DNA from: Heterodera schachtii
Taxonomy: Eukaryota > Nematoda > Chromadorea > Rhabditida > Heteroderidae
Direction: 5' to 3'
NCBI GenBank assembly: GCA_023374025.1
Contig: SIJG01000041.1
Location: 1,192,856 to 1,256,855, forward strand
DNA length: 64,000 nt
Every line of letters begins with the position of its first letter. Within the stretch, counting starts at the first letter, position 1. Shown here in pieces: positions 31,351 to 43,100 of this stretch. The notes under the pieces are model-generated. The model made no database searches, had not been told where the DNA came from, and saw only the letters and a list, made by a program, of their open reading frames with translations. Position numbers and translations under genes: made by a program.

Positions 31351-32637
31351 CAGGGTTGCCAAATTAAAATTTTCAAAATCACCATTTTTCAAATAAAATC
31401 ATCATTTGAGGTCAAAAATCAGCATTTTTAAATTTTTTGCAAATGCAGAAAAAAATAATGATGTTTTTACGGCACGTTTTTTCCAAAAAACTTTTTGAGA
31501 ACAGGGGTCCGGCGGTGCCGGTAGGCGCCGCCAGGAAAAATTTTGAAAATTTGAGTTCAATTTGCTTAAAGATTTTCACTAAAAATGACAAATTTTGCAT
31601 TTGAGCCATTTTTAAGAAAAATTTTTCGGGGCCCGGCGGTGCCGATAGGCGCCGCTGGGAGAAAAATTGGAAATTTTGACCATTTTTAAATGGGTCGGGG
31701 TCGGTTCGCCGCGGCCACTTTACGATTGCTGAACTTATTTGGGGTCTTCGTATGGCTGATTATTTTTGAAGCTGGTGAGAATGTCGGTCATACTTGTGCA
31801 TCAGAGATTGTAAAAAATTTTGACTTGTAAATTTTTTTTACGCCCGGAACTCAACCTCTCCTTTATATTCGGTAACATTTTGTCGAAATTTTTGTTTAAA
31901 CCAATCGGCTTCTTTCTTTTGTATCCATCGCCAGAATTTTATCGTAATACATATACATGTAATTTGCCCAAAATAAAGAGAAACCTATCTTTAATTAATT
32001 TTTTTCTCTTCGCATCATAGTTTCAGCCTTAGTTATAATAAATTTTTGAAAAATAAAAAAGGTTTTTAAAAATTTTTGAAAAATAATATGGCGGCGAAAA
32101 GGACATTTTTCTACGGGCGGCGAACCGGCCGCGGCGAAAAAGTCCGCGGCGAAAAAGCCAGCGGCGAAAAAACCCCGCGGCGAAAAACCCGCGGCGAACC
32201 GGCCGCGGCGAAGTGGCCGCGGCGAACCGGGCGGTTCCCTTTTTAAATAGCTTTTCACTGAAAATTGGCAATTTATAGGTCAAATTTTGAAAATTTTAGG
32301 TGAATTTTAGGTACAGGCGGTGACAACAGGCTAAAATAGTGAAAAATGGATGAACTAATTAATCAATAAACAACATAAACAATAAAATTTATAAGGAATA
32401 AAAAGTCATGCACAGAAAAATCAACATATTGCCATAAATTTGAAAATTTGGGAGTTTTTGGTGGCAGTTCTACACAAAAATGGCCATTTTTAAGGATTTT
32501 TTCAAAAAAAACCAGCATAAATCATCAAATTTCTCAAAAATCATCAAAAATCAGCAAATCATCATCTCAAAAATAAATCATCATTGACCCGTTGAAATCA
32601 TCAAAATGATGATAAATCATCACATCTGGCAACCCTG
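31351..32637. mobile_element. hAT-like element with CAGGGTTGCC ends
   Basis: 1287 bp with inverted ends CAGGGTTGCCAAATT and CATCTGGCAACCCTG, and the exact 8-bp duplication TCCATAAC (31343-31350 and 32638-32645). It has two hairpin modules (31511-31532 and 31635-31656) and a nested MULE-like insertion. Without that insertion it is about 730 bp. Confidence 0.9.
31692..32239. mobile_element. MULE-like element nested in a hAT-like element
   Basis: 548 bp flanked by the exact 9-bp duplication TTTTTAAAT (31683-31691 and 32240-32248). The left end GGGTCGGGGTCGGTTCGCCG and the inverse of the right end share GGTTCGCCGCGGCCACTT. The right side is an array of GCGGCGAAAAA-type repeats (32093-32230). The terminus resembles CGGTCGGGGTCG of the 28360 element, so they are probably related. 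Confidence 0.82.
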
Positions 32638-32665
32638 TCCATAACACAATTATTTGAAATTCCCC

Positions 32666-33450
32666 TGACAAAGGAGAGTTTCCAAGTGATGGTGGAGTTT
32701 CCAAATGAGACTTTGTGGGTGGTTAGATCACCCCAAGGTTCTATTGTGAAAATTTTTTTGTAGCTGCTAAATGAGCATCTGGACCAAGTTATGAGGCGTT
32801 AAACTTTTGGTAATATTACAAAATAAAATTTGTTATTGAGTTCTACAAGCAGTGTGGTGGCCTAGTGGTTAGTGCGTCATCTACCAATTTTTGTAAGCGA
32901 AAGTTCGGATCCGCGACAAGTAAAATTTTTTTTCATTTTTTGTTTATATTTACTTCATTAATACTTATTAATTTTTTTCTATAATTTGTATAATAATTTT
33001 TAACTCATTTTTTTTATTATTAGTTCCGGTCGATAATTGAAATGAGACTTGGTAATTTTCATTAAGTTCAAAAAATTTTCGAAAAAGATTTCAAGCATAA
33101 ATCAATATATTTGAAGTTTATAGTTATTAAAAAAAATAATATAAAAATTATAGAAAAAAATTAATAATATAAACAAAAGATGAAAAAAAAATTTTACTTG
33201 TCGCGGATCCGAACTTTCGCTTACAAAAATTGGTAGATGACGCACTAACCACTAGGCCACCACACTGCTTGTAGCACTCAATAACAAATTTTATTTTGTA
33301 ATATTATCAAAAGTTTAAGGCCTCATAACTTAGCCCAGATGCTCATTTAGCAGCTACAAAAAAAAATTTCACAATAGAACCTTGGGGTGATCTAACCACC
33401 CACAAAGTCTCATTTGGAAACTCCACCATCACTTGGAAACTCTCCTTTGT
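32666..33450. repeat. Large palindrome carrying a tRNA-like segment in each arm
   Basis: 32666 to about 33000 and about 33110-33450 are inverted copies around an AT-rich centre near 33050. Each arm carries the tail of a coding fragment (FQVMVEFPNETLWVVRSPQG on the arm's sense strand) and a tRNA-like stretch: GTGGCCTAGTGGTTAG (A-box-like) and AGTTCGGATCC (B-box-like) 34 bases apart. Confidence 0.75.
32851..32920 (+). other. tRNA-like segment (possible SINE head)
   Basis: TGGCCTAGTGGTTAG and GTTCGGATCC fit the internal RNA polymerase III promoter boxes of a tRNA. A proper acceptor stem does not form between the expected arms, and the anticodon loop is not clear, so this is not called a tRNA gene. 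An inverted copy lies at 33200-33268. Confidence 0.45.
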
Positions 33451-33469
33451 GAGAAACTCAATAATATTT

Positions 33470-33690
33470 TGGGCATCAGATGAAGCGCCAAATTGTAGGG
33501 TAACGACAACTGAAGATCGTTTGGAGTCGACGGTGCGCTGCTTCCGCGATGTTGTTGGTTTGCTGCTCTTCGTTGACAGTCCGTTCGTGGACGTTCCAAT
33601 AGTCCACCGGAAAACGCGGACGTGTTCGGGTTCCATTTGGCAAAGGAACGCCGGTGTAGTTGATAAGGAACCTATTTTATAAGTAGAACC
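33470..33690 (-). pseudogene. MULE transposase C-terminal fragment
   Basis: The minus strand reads GTRTRPRFPVDYWNVHERTV followed by NEEQQTNNIAEAAHRRLQTI, then YPTIWRFI and a stop. FP-x-x-x-WN...R-TNN-x-x-E-x-x-H-x-x-L...P-x-x-W-x-F-I is the conserved block after the catalytic Glu in Mutator-like transposases of animals, often linked with FLYWCH fingers. Nothing upstream of it is intact. It abuts the palindrome's right arm. Confidence 0.72.
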
Positions 33691-33699
33691 CGGATTTTT

Positions 33700-34214
33700 C
33701 AGCACCAAAAAATGATAATTAAGCACGAAATAAGCATGAAAAATGTCAAAATAAGTACAAAATCGAAAAAAAACATAAAAATTTGGTAGTTTTTAGGCAA
33801 AAATTTTTGATAATTCTCAAATCTTCTTTTCGCACTGACAATTCTAATATTTCCTTAGCAAAAATTGGATGGTCATGGTGAGTTGGGTGATTCCCAGAAA
33901 GTATCAACCGATCTAATCCAACTTATGATTGAAATGAGCTTTTTGCAAATTTTTAGCATTATGATTACTAAATTAAAAATAAACTTACCTATTTACACTG
34001 GGAGCCGAAAATTGACTTGCCTTGATCAAAAGACCACAAAAATCCTCAAATTTCTCAAAAAACCACAAAAATCCGCAAATCCTCATTTTCCAAAAAAATC
34101 CTCTTTGACCCTTTCTAAAAGACCACAAAATGAGGAAAAATGCTCAAATATCGCATCCCTGATACAATGCCATCAACAATAACCCGGATAACCAAAATGA
34201 CCACAATCATGTCT
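33700..34214. other. AT-rich sequence with a hAT-like right end
   Basis: 34085-34163 carries the CCTCATTTTCCAAAAAAATC ... AAAATGAGGAAAAAT right-hand segment also seen at 20385-20440 and finishes GCATCCCTG. No left end or 8-bp duplication was found. The rest is AT-rich without genes. Confidence 0.45.
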
Positions 34215-34494
34215 CTTTTCTCTCTCTCTCTTTCTCTCCGCTTTTTTTCTTTCCTCTTTCAATCTCTCTCTTTCTCTCTTTCCTTTTCTCTCTCTCTCTT
34301 CTTTTCTCTTTCTCTCTCCTCTTTCCTCTCTCTCTCTCTTCTTTTCTCTTTCTCTCTCATTCTCTCTTTTCTCTCTCTTTCTTTCTCTCTCTCGCTCTCT
34401 CTTTCCTTTTATCTCTCTCTCTCTCTCCTCTTTTCTTTTTTCTTTTCTCTCTCCTCTTTTCCCTCGACTTTTTCTCTCTCTCTCTCTCTCTCAC

Positions 34495-35722
34495 TAGAGA
34501 CCGGACGGGATCGGGATCCCGCGGGATTTCTTCGGGATCCCGCGGGATTAAATTCGGGATCCCGACCTCGGGATCCGTCCCGAGCGATATTTTAAATTCA
34601 TCGGGATTGATCGGGATCGGGATTTCATCGGGATCCCGAATCGGGATCCCTCCCGACCATTTTACCAATCCCGCGGGATCCCGCGGGATTGAAGTCACGA
34701 TAATTTTTCAAAAAATCTCCATTTTTTAAATTAAGATCTTGAATTTTAAATTAAAAAATATTGTCGTTTGCTAATTTTTCTTAAAAAATCCCTTAAAAAT
34801 CCCAAAAAATTTTACAGGTCTCCAAAATTCCACTAAAATTTTCAAAATTTGACGCAAAAGTTGGCCATTTTGTGACTTTTATTTCTTCATAAAAAGAATT
34901 ATTTTTTTTTAATTTCTAAAACATTATTCTAAATCTTATTAGGTAGTTTTATGGCACAACGATTTCTAAGAATTTTGTCCAATAATCAGAATAAAATTTT
35001 TGTCTACATATTTTTCCTTAGGTGCCAATTGGTATCACCAAACCCAAGAACCTATTATTTTCTTATAAAATAGTTCAAAATCACAAAATATGGACAGTTT
35101 TAGGATAAATTCTGTTAACAAATTACATTTCAAATTTTCAAAATTTTCCCGGCGGCGCCTATCGGCACCGCCGACCTCCCCCCCCCCCCCCTTCCCCTAA
35201 AGTTTTTGAAAAAATTTTTAGCAAAAAAATCTTAAAAATCTAATTTTTTGATTCCGTTTCTCAAAATTATTAAAAATGATCATCTGAGGCGAAAATACAA
35301 AAATAATATTAATTTATTAAATTGTAAAAAAATTATTTAAGGCTATGTTGTTTAATGTTCTCATTTTTGAAAATCTGATTTTTTGGGCATGATATTCCAA
35401 TTTTGAAAAATTTCTATAAAAATCAGATATAATTCACATCACTTTTTTTTCTTCAATCGAATTGTCAATTATAAATATTAGATAAACATTTGAACAAAAC
35501 TTGGCACAAAATGTAAAAAAAAAAATTGGGTTTGAGCAAATCCCGATAATCCCGCGGGATCCCGAAAAAAATCTTCGGGATTGATCGGGATCGGGATTCA
35601 GTCGGGATCCCGACTCGGGATCCGTCCCGATCGTTTTTCCAAAATGTTCGGGATTGATCGGGATCGGGATTCAGTCGGGATCCCGACTCGGGATCCCTCC
35701 GACCCCAGTTGTCCGGTCTCTA
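34495..35722. mobile_element. TAGAGACCGGAC hAT-like element, 1.2 kb
   Basis: Inverted ends TAGAGACCGGAC and GTCCGGTCTCTA, exact 8-bp duplication TCTCTCAC (34487-34494 and 35723-35730). Subterminal arrays of TCGGGATCCCG-type palindromes occur at both ends (34510-34690 and 35540-35700). It contains the shared hairpin in reverse orientation (35151-35172). No coding region. Confidence 0.9.
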
Positions 35723-36133
35723 TCTCTCACTCTCTTCTTCGGTTGTTCTCATCCATTTCCCCTCTCTTTCTCAACACCCTCTCTTCTTTTCATTTCATAA
35801 TAATTCACCATTTTTTATTATTTTTATTTTTTAAAGGCGTTTGTTTCTTTAAGTTTATTCTTTCCTGTCTCATTTTTCTTATATCTCATTTCTCTACATC
35901 ATATTTATTTATCTCTTTCCTATCTCAACTCTCCCCTCTTTCTCCTTTCCTTCTATTCTCTCCCTGCCCACCCTCTCCCTCCTCTATCACACTTTATCAA
36001 AAACTTTTATTATTTGTCACTCACTCACTCTCTCTTCCTTTCTCTCTCTCTCTCTCTTTTCGTTTCTAATTTCCCCTCTATCTCTTCTTTCACGTTCTCT
36101 CTCTCTCTCTCTCAATTCCTTTCTCCCTCTCTC

Positions 36134-36886
36134 GGTGCTATGTCGTTATATAAAACCCATCAATATGGGCGTTATATAAAAAACCATCAAATGGAAATTT
36201 TCAACAAAATACCCATAACTTTTGTCAAATTCATCCAAATTAAACATTCTTGGTATCATTCGCTACATCTAACATTTCTCTATTAGCTCACCTAAATTTC
36301 AAAAAATTGGTCAAGTTTGAGCAAAGTTATGGACAAAAGTACCCAAGGAACCGGGTTTCAAACTTTTTTGTCCATAACTTTTTGAAACTTAATGAAATTT
36401 TTTGAAATTTTTTGCAGGCTAATAGAGTAAAACATAGGGCTATCGAATGATATCAAGAAAATAAAAAATAAAAATAATTTCTAACTAAATTTTTTAATTA
36501 AAAATAAAATTATTTTGATCACCATAAATTTGATCAAAATAATCTTAGGACGAACAAAATAAGTGATCATGCTATTAATCTATAACCCTATATTACTCTA
36601 TTAGCCTGCAAAATTTCAAAAAATTTCATTAAGTTTCAAAAAGTTATGGACAAAAAAGTTTGAAACCCGGTTCCTTGGGTACTTTTGTCCATAACTTTGC
36701 TCAAACTTGACCAAATTTTTTGAAATTTAGGTGAGCTAATAGAGAAATGTTAGATGTATCGAATGATATCAAGAATGTTTAATTTGGATGAATTTAACAA
36801 AAGTTATGGGTATTTTGTTGAAAATTTCCATTTGATGGTTTTTTATATAACGCCCATATTGATGGGTTTTATAACGGCTCAGTACC
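36134..36886. mobile_element. Foldback element, GGTGCTATG family
   Basis: 753 bp, arms of about 300 bp. The left end GGTGCTATGTCGTTATATAA and the inverse of the right end (GGTACTGAGCCGTTAT) correspond. The flanks CCTCTCTC (36126-36133 and 36887-36894) are identical over 8 bp but lie in CT repeats. Single-arm relatives occur at 13320-13382 and about 57085-57125. Confidence 0.8.
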
Positions 36887-36983
36887 CCTCTCTCTTATTC
36901 TCTCCCTTTGTCTCTCTTTTCCTTTTTCTCGCTCCCTCCTTTCTATCACGCTCTCTCTTTTATTTTGTCATTCTTACTCCCTC

Positions 36984-39672
36984 ATAAAAGACCACAAAAA
37001 TTGCTTATCTCTGTTTCCAGGAAAAATAAAATTAAAACCTTAACCAAATAACCAGTCTTTGCTTGGCATAAGATTTCATTGTTTTTTTGCCACGATGAAA
37101 CTTTTTAGCAGTGTTAAACACGCGCGGGTTCCATTTTCTAGAACTTCGACATTGAAATCTCTCAATAATAAATTTGAAAATAAAACTTATTGCTTGAATT
37201 CATCATTGTGAATGTCATAAAACAAATTATGATTAAGCATGCTAACAAAAATTCTATCAGACCGAAACAAATTTATAGAGTGGGCTCGAACTATTATAAA
37301 AAACATGTTAAAGAGGAAATTTTCTAATGAACTTCTCGTTCTTTTCACGTCCTTCTTTCAAAATTATAAACAAAATTCAGTATCATTATTTTAAATTCAG
37401 CACTTACATTCATTGCCTGCATGACAACAAGATAAAAGACCACAAAAATTGCTTATCTCTGTTTCCAGGAAAAATAAAATTAAAACCTTAACCAAATAAC
37501 CAGTCTTTGCTTGGCATAAGATTTCATTGTTTTTTTGCCACGATGAAACTTTTTAGCAGTGTTAAACACGCGCGGGTTCCATTTTCTAGAACTTCGACAT
37601 TGAAATCTCTCAATAATAAATTTGAAAATAAAACTTATTGCTTGAATTCATCATTGTGAATGTCATAAAACAAATTATGATTAAGCATGCTAACAAAAAT
37701 TCTATCAGACCGAAACAAATTTATAGAGTGGGCTCGAACTATTATAAAAAACATGTTAAAGAGGAAATTTTATAATGAACTTCTCGTTCTTTTCACGTCC
37801 TTTTTTCAAAATTATAAACAAAATTCAGTATCATTATTTTAAATTCAGCACTTACATTCATTGCCTGCATGACAACAAGATAAAAGACCACAAAAATTGC
37901 TTATCTCTGTTTCCAGGAAAAATAAAATTAAAACCTTAACCAAATAACCAGTCTTTGCTTGGCATAAGATTTCATTGTTTTTTTGCCAAGATGAAACTTT
38001 TTAGCAGTGTTAAACACGCGCGGGTTCCATTTTCTAGGTTTAAAGAAACACACTTTAAAAAGGACTTAAGTTTTAACAGAGAATGTGATTGTCTGATTGA
38101 TACAAATTAAATAGTAAATTTTTAATAGGAGCGTTCTGAAATTAAAAATTTATGTTCTATTTTCTGCTTATTTTCTCCAGTCCTTACAGGAATTTTATCG
38201 GCACCTGAAAGTAATAAGTCTATTCTTTTTTAAGATACAGAACTTCGACATTGAAATCTCTCAATAATAAATTTGAAAATAAAACTTAGTGCTTGAATTC
38301 ATCATTGTGAATGTCATAAAACAAATTATGATTAAGCATGCTAACAAAAATTCTATCAGACCGAAACAAATTTATAGAGTGGGCTCGAACTATTATGAAA
38401 AACATGTTAAAGAGGAAATTTTCTAATGAACTTCTCGTTCTTTTCACGTCCTTCTTTCAAAATTATAAACAAAATTCAGTATCATTATTTTAAATTCAGC
38501 ACTTACATTCATTGCCTGCATGACAACAAGATAAAAGACCACAAAAATTGCTTATCTCTGTTTCCAGGAAAAATAAAATTAAAACCTTAACCAAATAACC
38601 AGTCTTTGCTTGGCATAAGATTTCATTGTTTTTTTGCCAACATGAAACTATTTAGCAGTGTTAAACACGCGCGGGTTCCATTTTCTAGGTTTAAAGAAAC
38701 ACACTTTAAAAAGGACTTAAGTTTTAACAGAGAATGTGATTGTCTGATTGATACAAATTAAATAGTAAATTTTAATAGGAGCGTTCTGAAATTAAAAATT
38801 TATGTTCTATTTTCTGCTTATTTTCTCCAGTCCTTACAGGAATTTTATCGGCACCTGAAAGTAATAAGTCTATTCTTTTTTAAGATACAGAACTTCGACA
38901 TTGAAATCTCTCAATAATAAATTTGAAAATAAAACTTAGTGCTTGAATTCATCATTGTGAATGTCATAAAACAAATTATGATTAAGCATGCTAACAAAAA
39001 TTCTATCAGACCGAAACAAATTTATAGAGTGGGCTCGAACTATTATAAAAAACATGTTAAAGAGGAAATTTTCTAATGAACTTCTCGTTCTTTTCACGTC
39101 CTTCTTTCAAAATTATAAACAAAATTCAGTATCATTATTTTAAATTCAGCACTTACATTCATTGCCTGCATGACAACAAGATAAAAGACCACAAAAATTG
39201 CTTATCTCTGTTTCCAGGAAAAATAAAATTAAAACCTTAACCAAATAACCAGTCTTTGCTTGGCATAAGATTTCATTGTTTTTTTGCCAAGATGAAACTT
39301 TTTAGCAGTGTTAAACACGCGCTGGTTCCATTTTCTAGGTTTAAAGAAACACACTTTAAAAAGGACTTAAGTTTTAACAGAGAATGTGATTGTCTGATTG
39401 ATACAAATTAAATAGTAAATTTTAATAGGAGCGTTCTGAAATTAAAAATTTATGTTCTATTTTCTGCTTATTTTCTCCAGTCCTTACAGGAATTTTATCG
39501 GCACCTGAAAGTAATAAGTCTATTCTTTTTTAAGATACAGAACTTCGACATTGAAATCTCTCAATAATAAATTTGAAAATAAAACTTAGTGCTTGAATTC
39601 ATCATTGTGAATGTCATAAAACAAATTATGATTAAGCATGCTAACAAAAATTCTATCAGACCGAAACAAATT
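36984..39672 (+). repeat. Tandem array of 448/650-bp units
   Basis: Units start at 36984, 37432, 37880, 38531 and 39181. The first two are 448 bp and the next two about 650 bp; the fifth is cut at 39672 by the retrotransposon. Units are nearly identical outside a 202-203-bp segment present at 38038-38240, 38689-38890 and 39339-39540. Each unit has a small frame beginning MKLFSSVKHARVPFSR (ATG at 37095 in unit 1). Confidence 0.92.
37095..37211 (+). CDS. Small 38-codon frame repeated in each array unit, uncertain
   Basis: In the short units the frame runs MKLFSSVKHARVPFSR then TSTLKSLNNKFENKTYCLNS and stops after 38 residues (second copy 37543-37659). In the long units a segment begins GTTTAAAG right after TTCTAG and ends ATACAG right before AACTTCG, so removing it as an intron restores the same frame. 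Read through, the frame instead continues RFKETHFKKDLSFNRE and stops soon after. No similarity is recognised and it may be non-coding. Confidence 0.25.
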   Translation: MKLFSSVKHARVPFSRTSTLKSLNNKFENKTYCLNSSL

Positions 39673-40071
39673 TGTCGCGAACTGCGAACAATTTCCCTAA
39701 TTTGGTCTGTGTCCGTCTCCCCCTTGCTCCCACCCCATTGCCACAATATTTGGTCACTCTCCCTACACATTTCCCCATGCACCACAATCATTGAATCGGC
39801 TGATCCTCGAGATTTCCCACGGTGATAAAAATGTACGCATTTTCCCCTTCGCATCCTTCCCGATTGGCTTCTCCCCCCCCTGTCGATCATCACTTTTTAA
39901 TTCACTTCGTATATACGACAATTGGAAATATAATCGTGCTCCCCCTGCTTTTTTTGGTCCCCTTTTACCAAGCGGCAGAAATAAAGTGAAAAAGCATTTG
40001 ATTGGCAATTTGGTTGGACTCAATTATTCCGATTCGTTAATTTGGGCAATTAAAATTTACGAATCGCGACA
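39673..40071 (+). repeat. 5' LTR of BEL/Pao retrotransposon
   Basis: 399 bp, begins TGTCGCGA and ends TCGCGACA, a perfect 8-bp terminal inverted repeat. It matches 47792-48195. The first 130 bases or so are identical; the later part has scattered substitutions and small indels, about 5% by eye. It contains an AGAAATAAAGTG polyadenylation-type hexamer. Confidence 0.95.
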
Positions 40072-40130
40072 CAACGGCCGGGAAACTCCCCTTCCCACTG
40101 AAACTGTTATAATTTCCAAATCTGATTCAA

Positions 40131-43100
40131 ATGTCTGCACCCTTCCGCGCGTCCCTAGCGCTCGCTTACGCCGATGCCCAAAATTTGCTTACTAACCAAA
40201 CCCAATTTCCTGTCCCCGCCCGTCCCCAGGGCCAATCCGATTTCGCTTACAACCAAACTTTGGAATCAATCCTGCTTGATCTCCGCGATGTTGAAACTGA
40301 TGTCCACGAGTCCATCTCACAATTGTCCACTAACCACGACCGCTGGATGGCCTTACGAACTAACATGACCGGAGCTGAACGCACTCTGGACAACCCTGCC
40401 TACGACGATTTTGTTGCTAATACTCCCTATCATAACTGCTTACAAGAATTGCGCCAATTCGCCAAAGCCCTTCGGAACGACAAACGCAAATTGGAGTCCG
40501 GATTTTCCAAGCCCCAACAACCAACCAATTCAGTCCCAAATACTAACAACCAACTAATCCATCTGCCCAAAACTGAACTCCCAAAATTTTCGGGTGATTG
40601 TACCGCTTTCCAATCATTTTGGAACACTTTTAAAGCCGGTGTCCATGACCTCTCAATTTCTGACTCAATTAAATTTACTTATCTTAAACAATGCTTGACT
40701 GGTTCCCCCCTAACCCTAATTAGTCCACTTCCCGTTTCGGATGCTTCTTACCCCACCGCTCTTGACTTACTCCGAAAAAGTTATGACAATCCCGAGGACG
40801 TTGCGCGTTCTTTACATAATTCCCTCCGTAACCTCCCTCGGGTCCGTGGGGGCGATAATTTTTGTCCCGACCTTCGTTCCCTAACTGAGCAATTGGAATG
40901 CATTTGTGTGCAAATGGACCAGCAAGGACACTCATTTAATCCGACGTCATTTCAAATGGAAATTGAAGAGCGACTTCCTCGCTTCGTACTGGACGAATTA
41001 TTCAAACTCAAGGAAGAGGACGATGATTGGACTCCCGACAAACTCAAGGACTACCTCAGGTCCCTTTTGCGCAGACGAGAACAAATTGAATCTGTTACCA
41101 AGATTCATACCCCTGCCAAACCCAAATTTTCCAACCCTAACCCACAATTTAGTCCAAATCAAACTCGCTTTTCCCCTCAGTCTCCTAAAATTCATTCCAA
41201 TTTTTCCCAACCCAATTTCCCTCCACCACCAACTCTAACATTTCATACTCGAAAATTCAACCAGGACCGTACTCCACAGCGTGGCTTAACCCCAAAATTG
41301 CCTTGTCTGTTCTGTAACGATCCTTCCCATTTTTCTTCGAAATGTTCCGAATTTCCCGACTCAAAAAGCCGTTCGGAACGTCTTAAAATTCTGAAAAGGT
41401 GTTTCAAGTGCCTTAAAGAGGGCCATTTCTCCACTCAATGTCCTCACCCGTCAACGTGCTCATTATGTAAGGGACCTCACCCCAGAGCTCTGTGTTCCTC
41501 TCAGCCAGTGCATTCGAATTCAACTATGTATACTCATTCTTCCTATTCGTATCAGAACCCAACTCAAATTGCCCAAAGCCAACACCCGAATTCCGATCAT
41601 TTTCAATCAAATTTACCATTTCACCAGCCCGCACTAATCACTAACCCTAACCCACGTTTTGCCCAACCCTACACTGTCAGTGCAACCCCCGTTTTACATC
41701 AATCGAATTCGGAAGCAGCCCAAAATTTTTCTCAATCTGAATCCACTGATCAATCCAATGACTTAAATCCTTCTTTTCAAACTAACACTTCCCTAGGTCT
41801 TAATAGCTCATTCGGTGATCAACCAATTCTCCTTAAATGTACTCGTGTGACATTTTTTAACCCCGACAATCCTGCTATGGCAAAGCAAGGAATTTTGATG
41901 ATGGACGATGCCAGTACTAACACCTATATCTCCTCCGTTGAGGCCATTTCTCTTAAATTGTCAATGACTCCTACTCTTCTTCGTTTAGGTGTTTTTAATT
42001 CACCCGAAACTAAACTCACCCAGTCATTCATTACTAAATTTGGACTCCGCCTTTTAAATGGAAAATCCTTAATTGTCTCCGCTCATACCGTTAAAACCCT
42101 AACCCAACCCACTCATTTTGTACCTTTCTCTACCGATGTTTTGACCTGCCCCGAGATTTTAAGAGACTGTGAAACTGTTCTTCCTGTTATTCTTTTGGGG
42201 AGCGATTGTTATTACGAAATTGAGCCTGTCATAACCCAGCGATTACCCTCCGGCTATCACTTAGTACAAACACTACTTGGACCCATTGTTGCCGGGAAGG
42301 GACGAAAAAATTTAACAAATTCAACAGATTTTTCTTACCAAATTACTAACTTTTCCACTCAATCTGAAGTCACTTCGCCCGCTGACTACTTTTCATTAGA
42401 AAATATCGGTGTCGATGATCTAACAAATTACCCTTCTGACGACGAAATTCTTGAAAAATTTAAGTCTGAGATCGATTTTGTGGATAATCGTTACCAAGTC
42501 ATGTTTCCATTTCTTTGTCCTCCACATAAATTATCTATTCCCTCAAATTTTGGCCTCTGTTATGGACGATTACGGTCAGTACTTAATACTGTCTCCAATA
42601 AACCCCCCTTTCTCCAAAAATACGACGAAATATTTTCCGAACAGTTAAAACTCGGCATTATAGAGAAAGTGGAAAAACCTAGTAAATTTTCTCACCCTTT
42701 ACATTATTTACCCCATCATGCCGTCATTAATGAACAGAAAGGAAAATTACGAATTGTTTATGACGGGTCCGCTAAAATTGGACCCGGACTCGCTCTAAAT
42801 AATTGTCTTCACCCTGGCCCCGTCATTTTGCCACAATTAATTGGACTGTTAATTCGATTTCGATTTCCACAAATCGCAATTATTGCTGACATAGAAAAAG
42901 CGTTCCTCCAAATTTCCATTCACCCGCAACACCGTGATTGTACACGGTTTTTATGGCTTAAGGACTCAAGCCAACCCCTTTCCCAACAAAATATACAAAT
43001 TTTCCGATTCTGTAGGGTACCATTTGGACTATCATGTTCCCCGTTTCTATTAGCTGCTACAATTCAGCATCATTTATCCCTCTTTCCTTCGCCACTTTCT

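Larger units (their letters stand above)
34215..36980. repeat. Pyrimidine-rich (CT)n tract, interrupted
   Basis: Blocks 34215-34494, 35731-36133 and 36887-36980 consist of TCTCTTTC-type repeats. They look like one original tract split by the two insertions at 34495 and 36134. Open frames rich in Ser/Leu/Phe are a product of this composition. Confidence 0.85.

Noticed and set aside
32851..32920. A functional tRNA gene
   Set aside because: Internal promoter boxes are present, but acceptor and anticodon arms do not fold properly and the copy lies in a palindrome.
34140..36069. Ser/Leu/Phe-rich frames suggesting membrane proteins
   Set aside because: Translations of CT repeats; no splice or start context.
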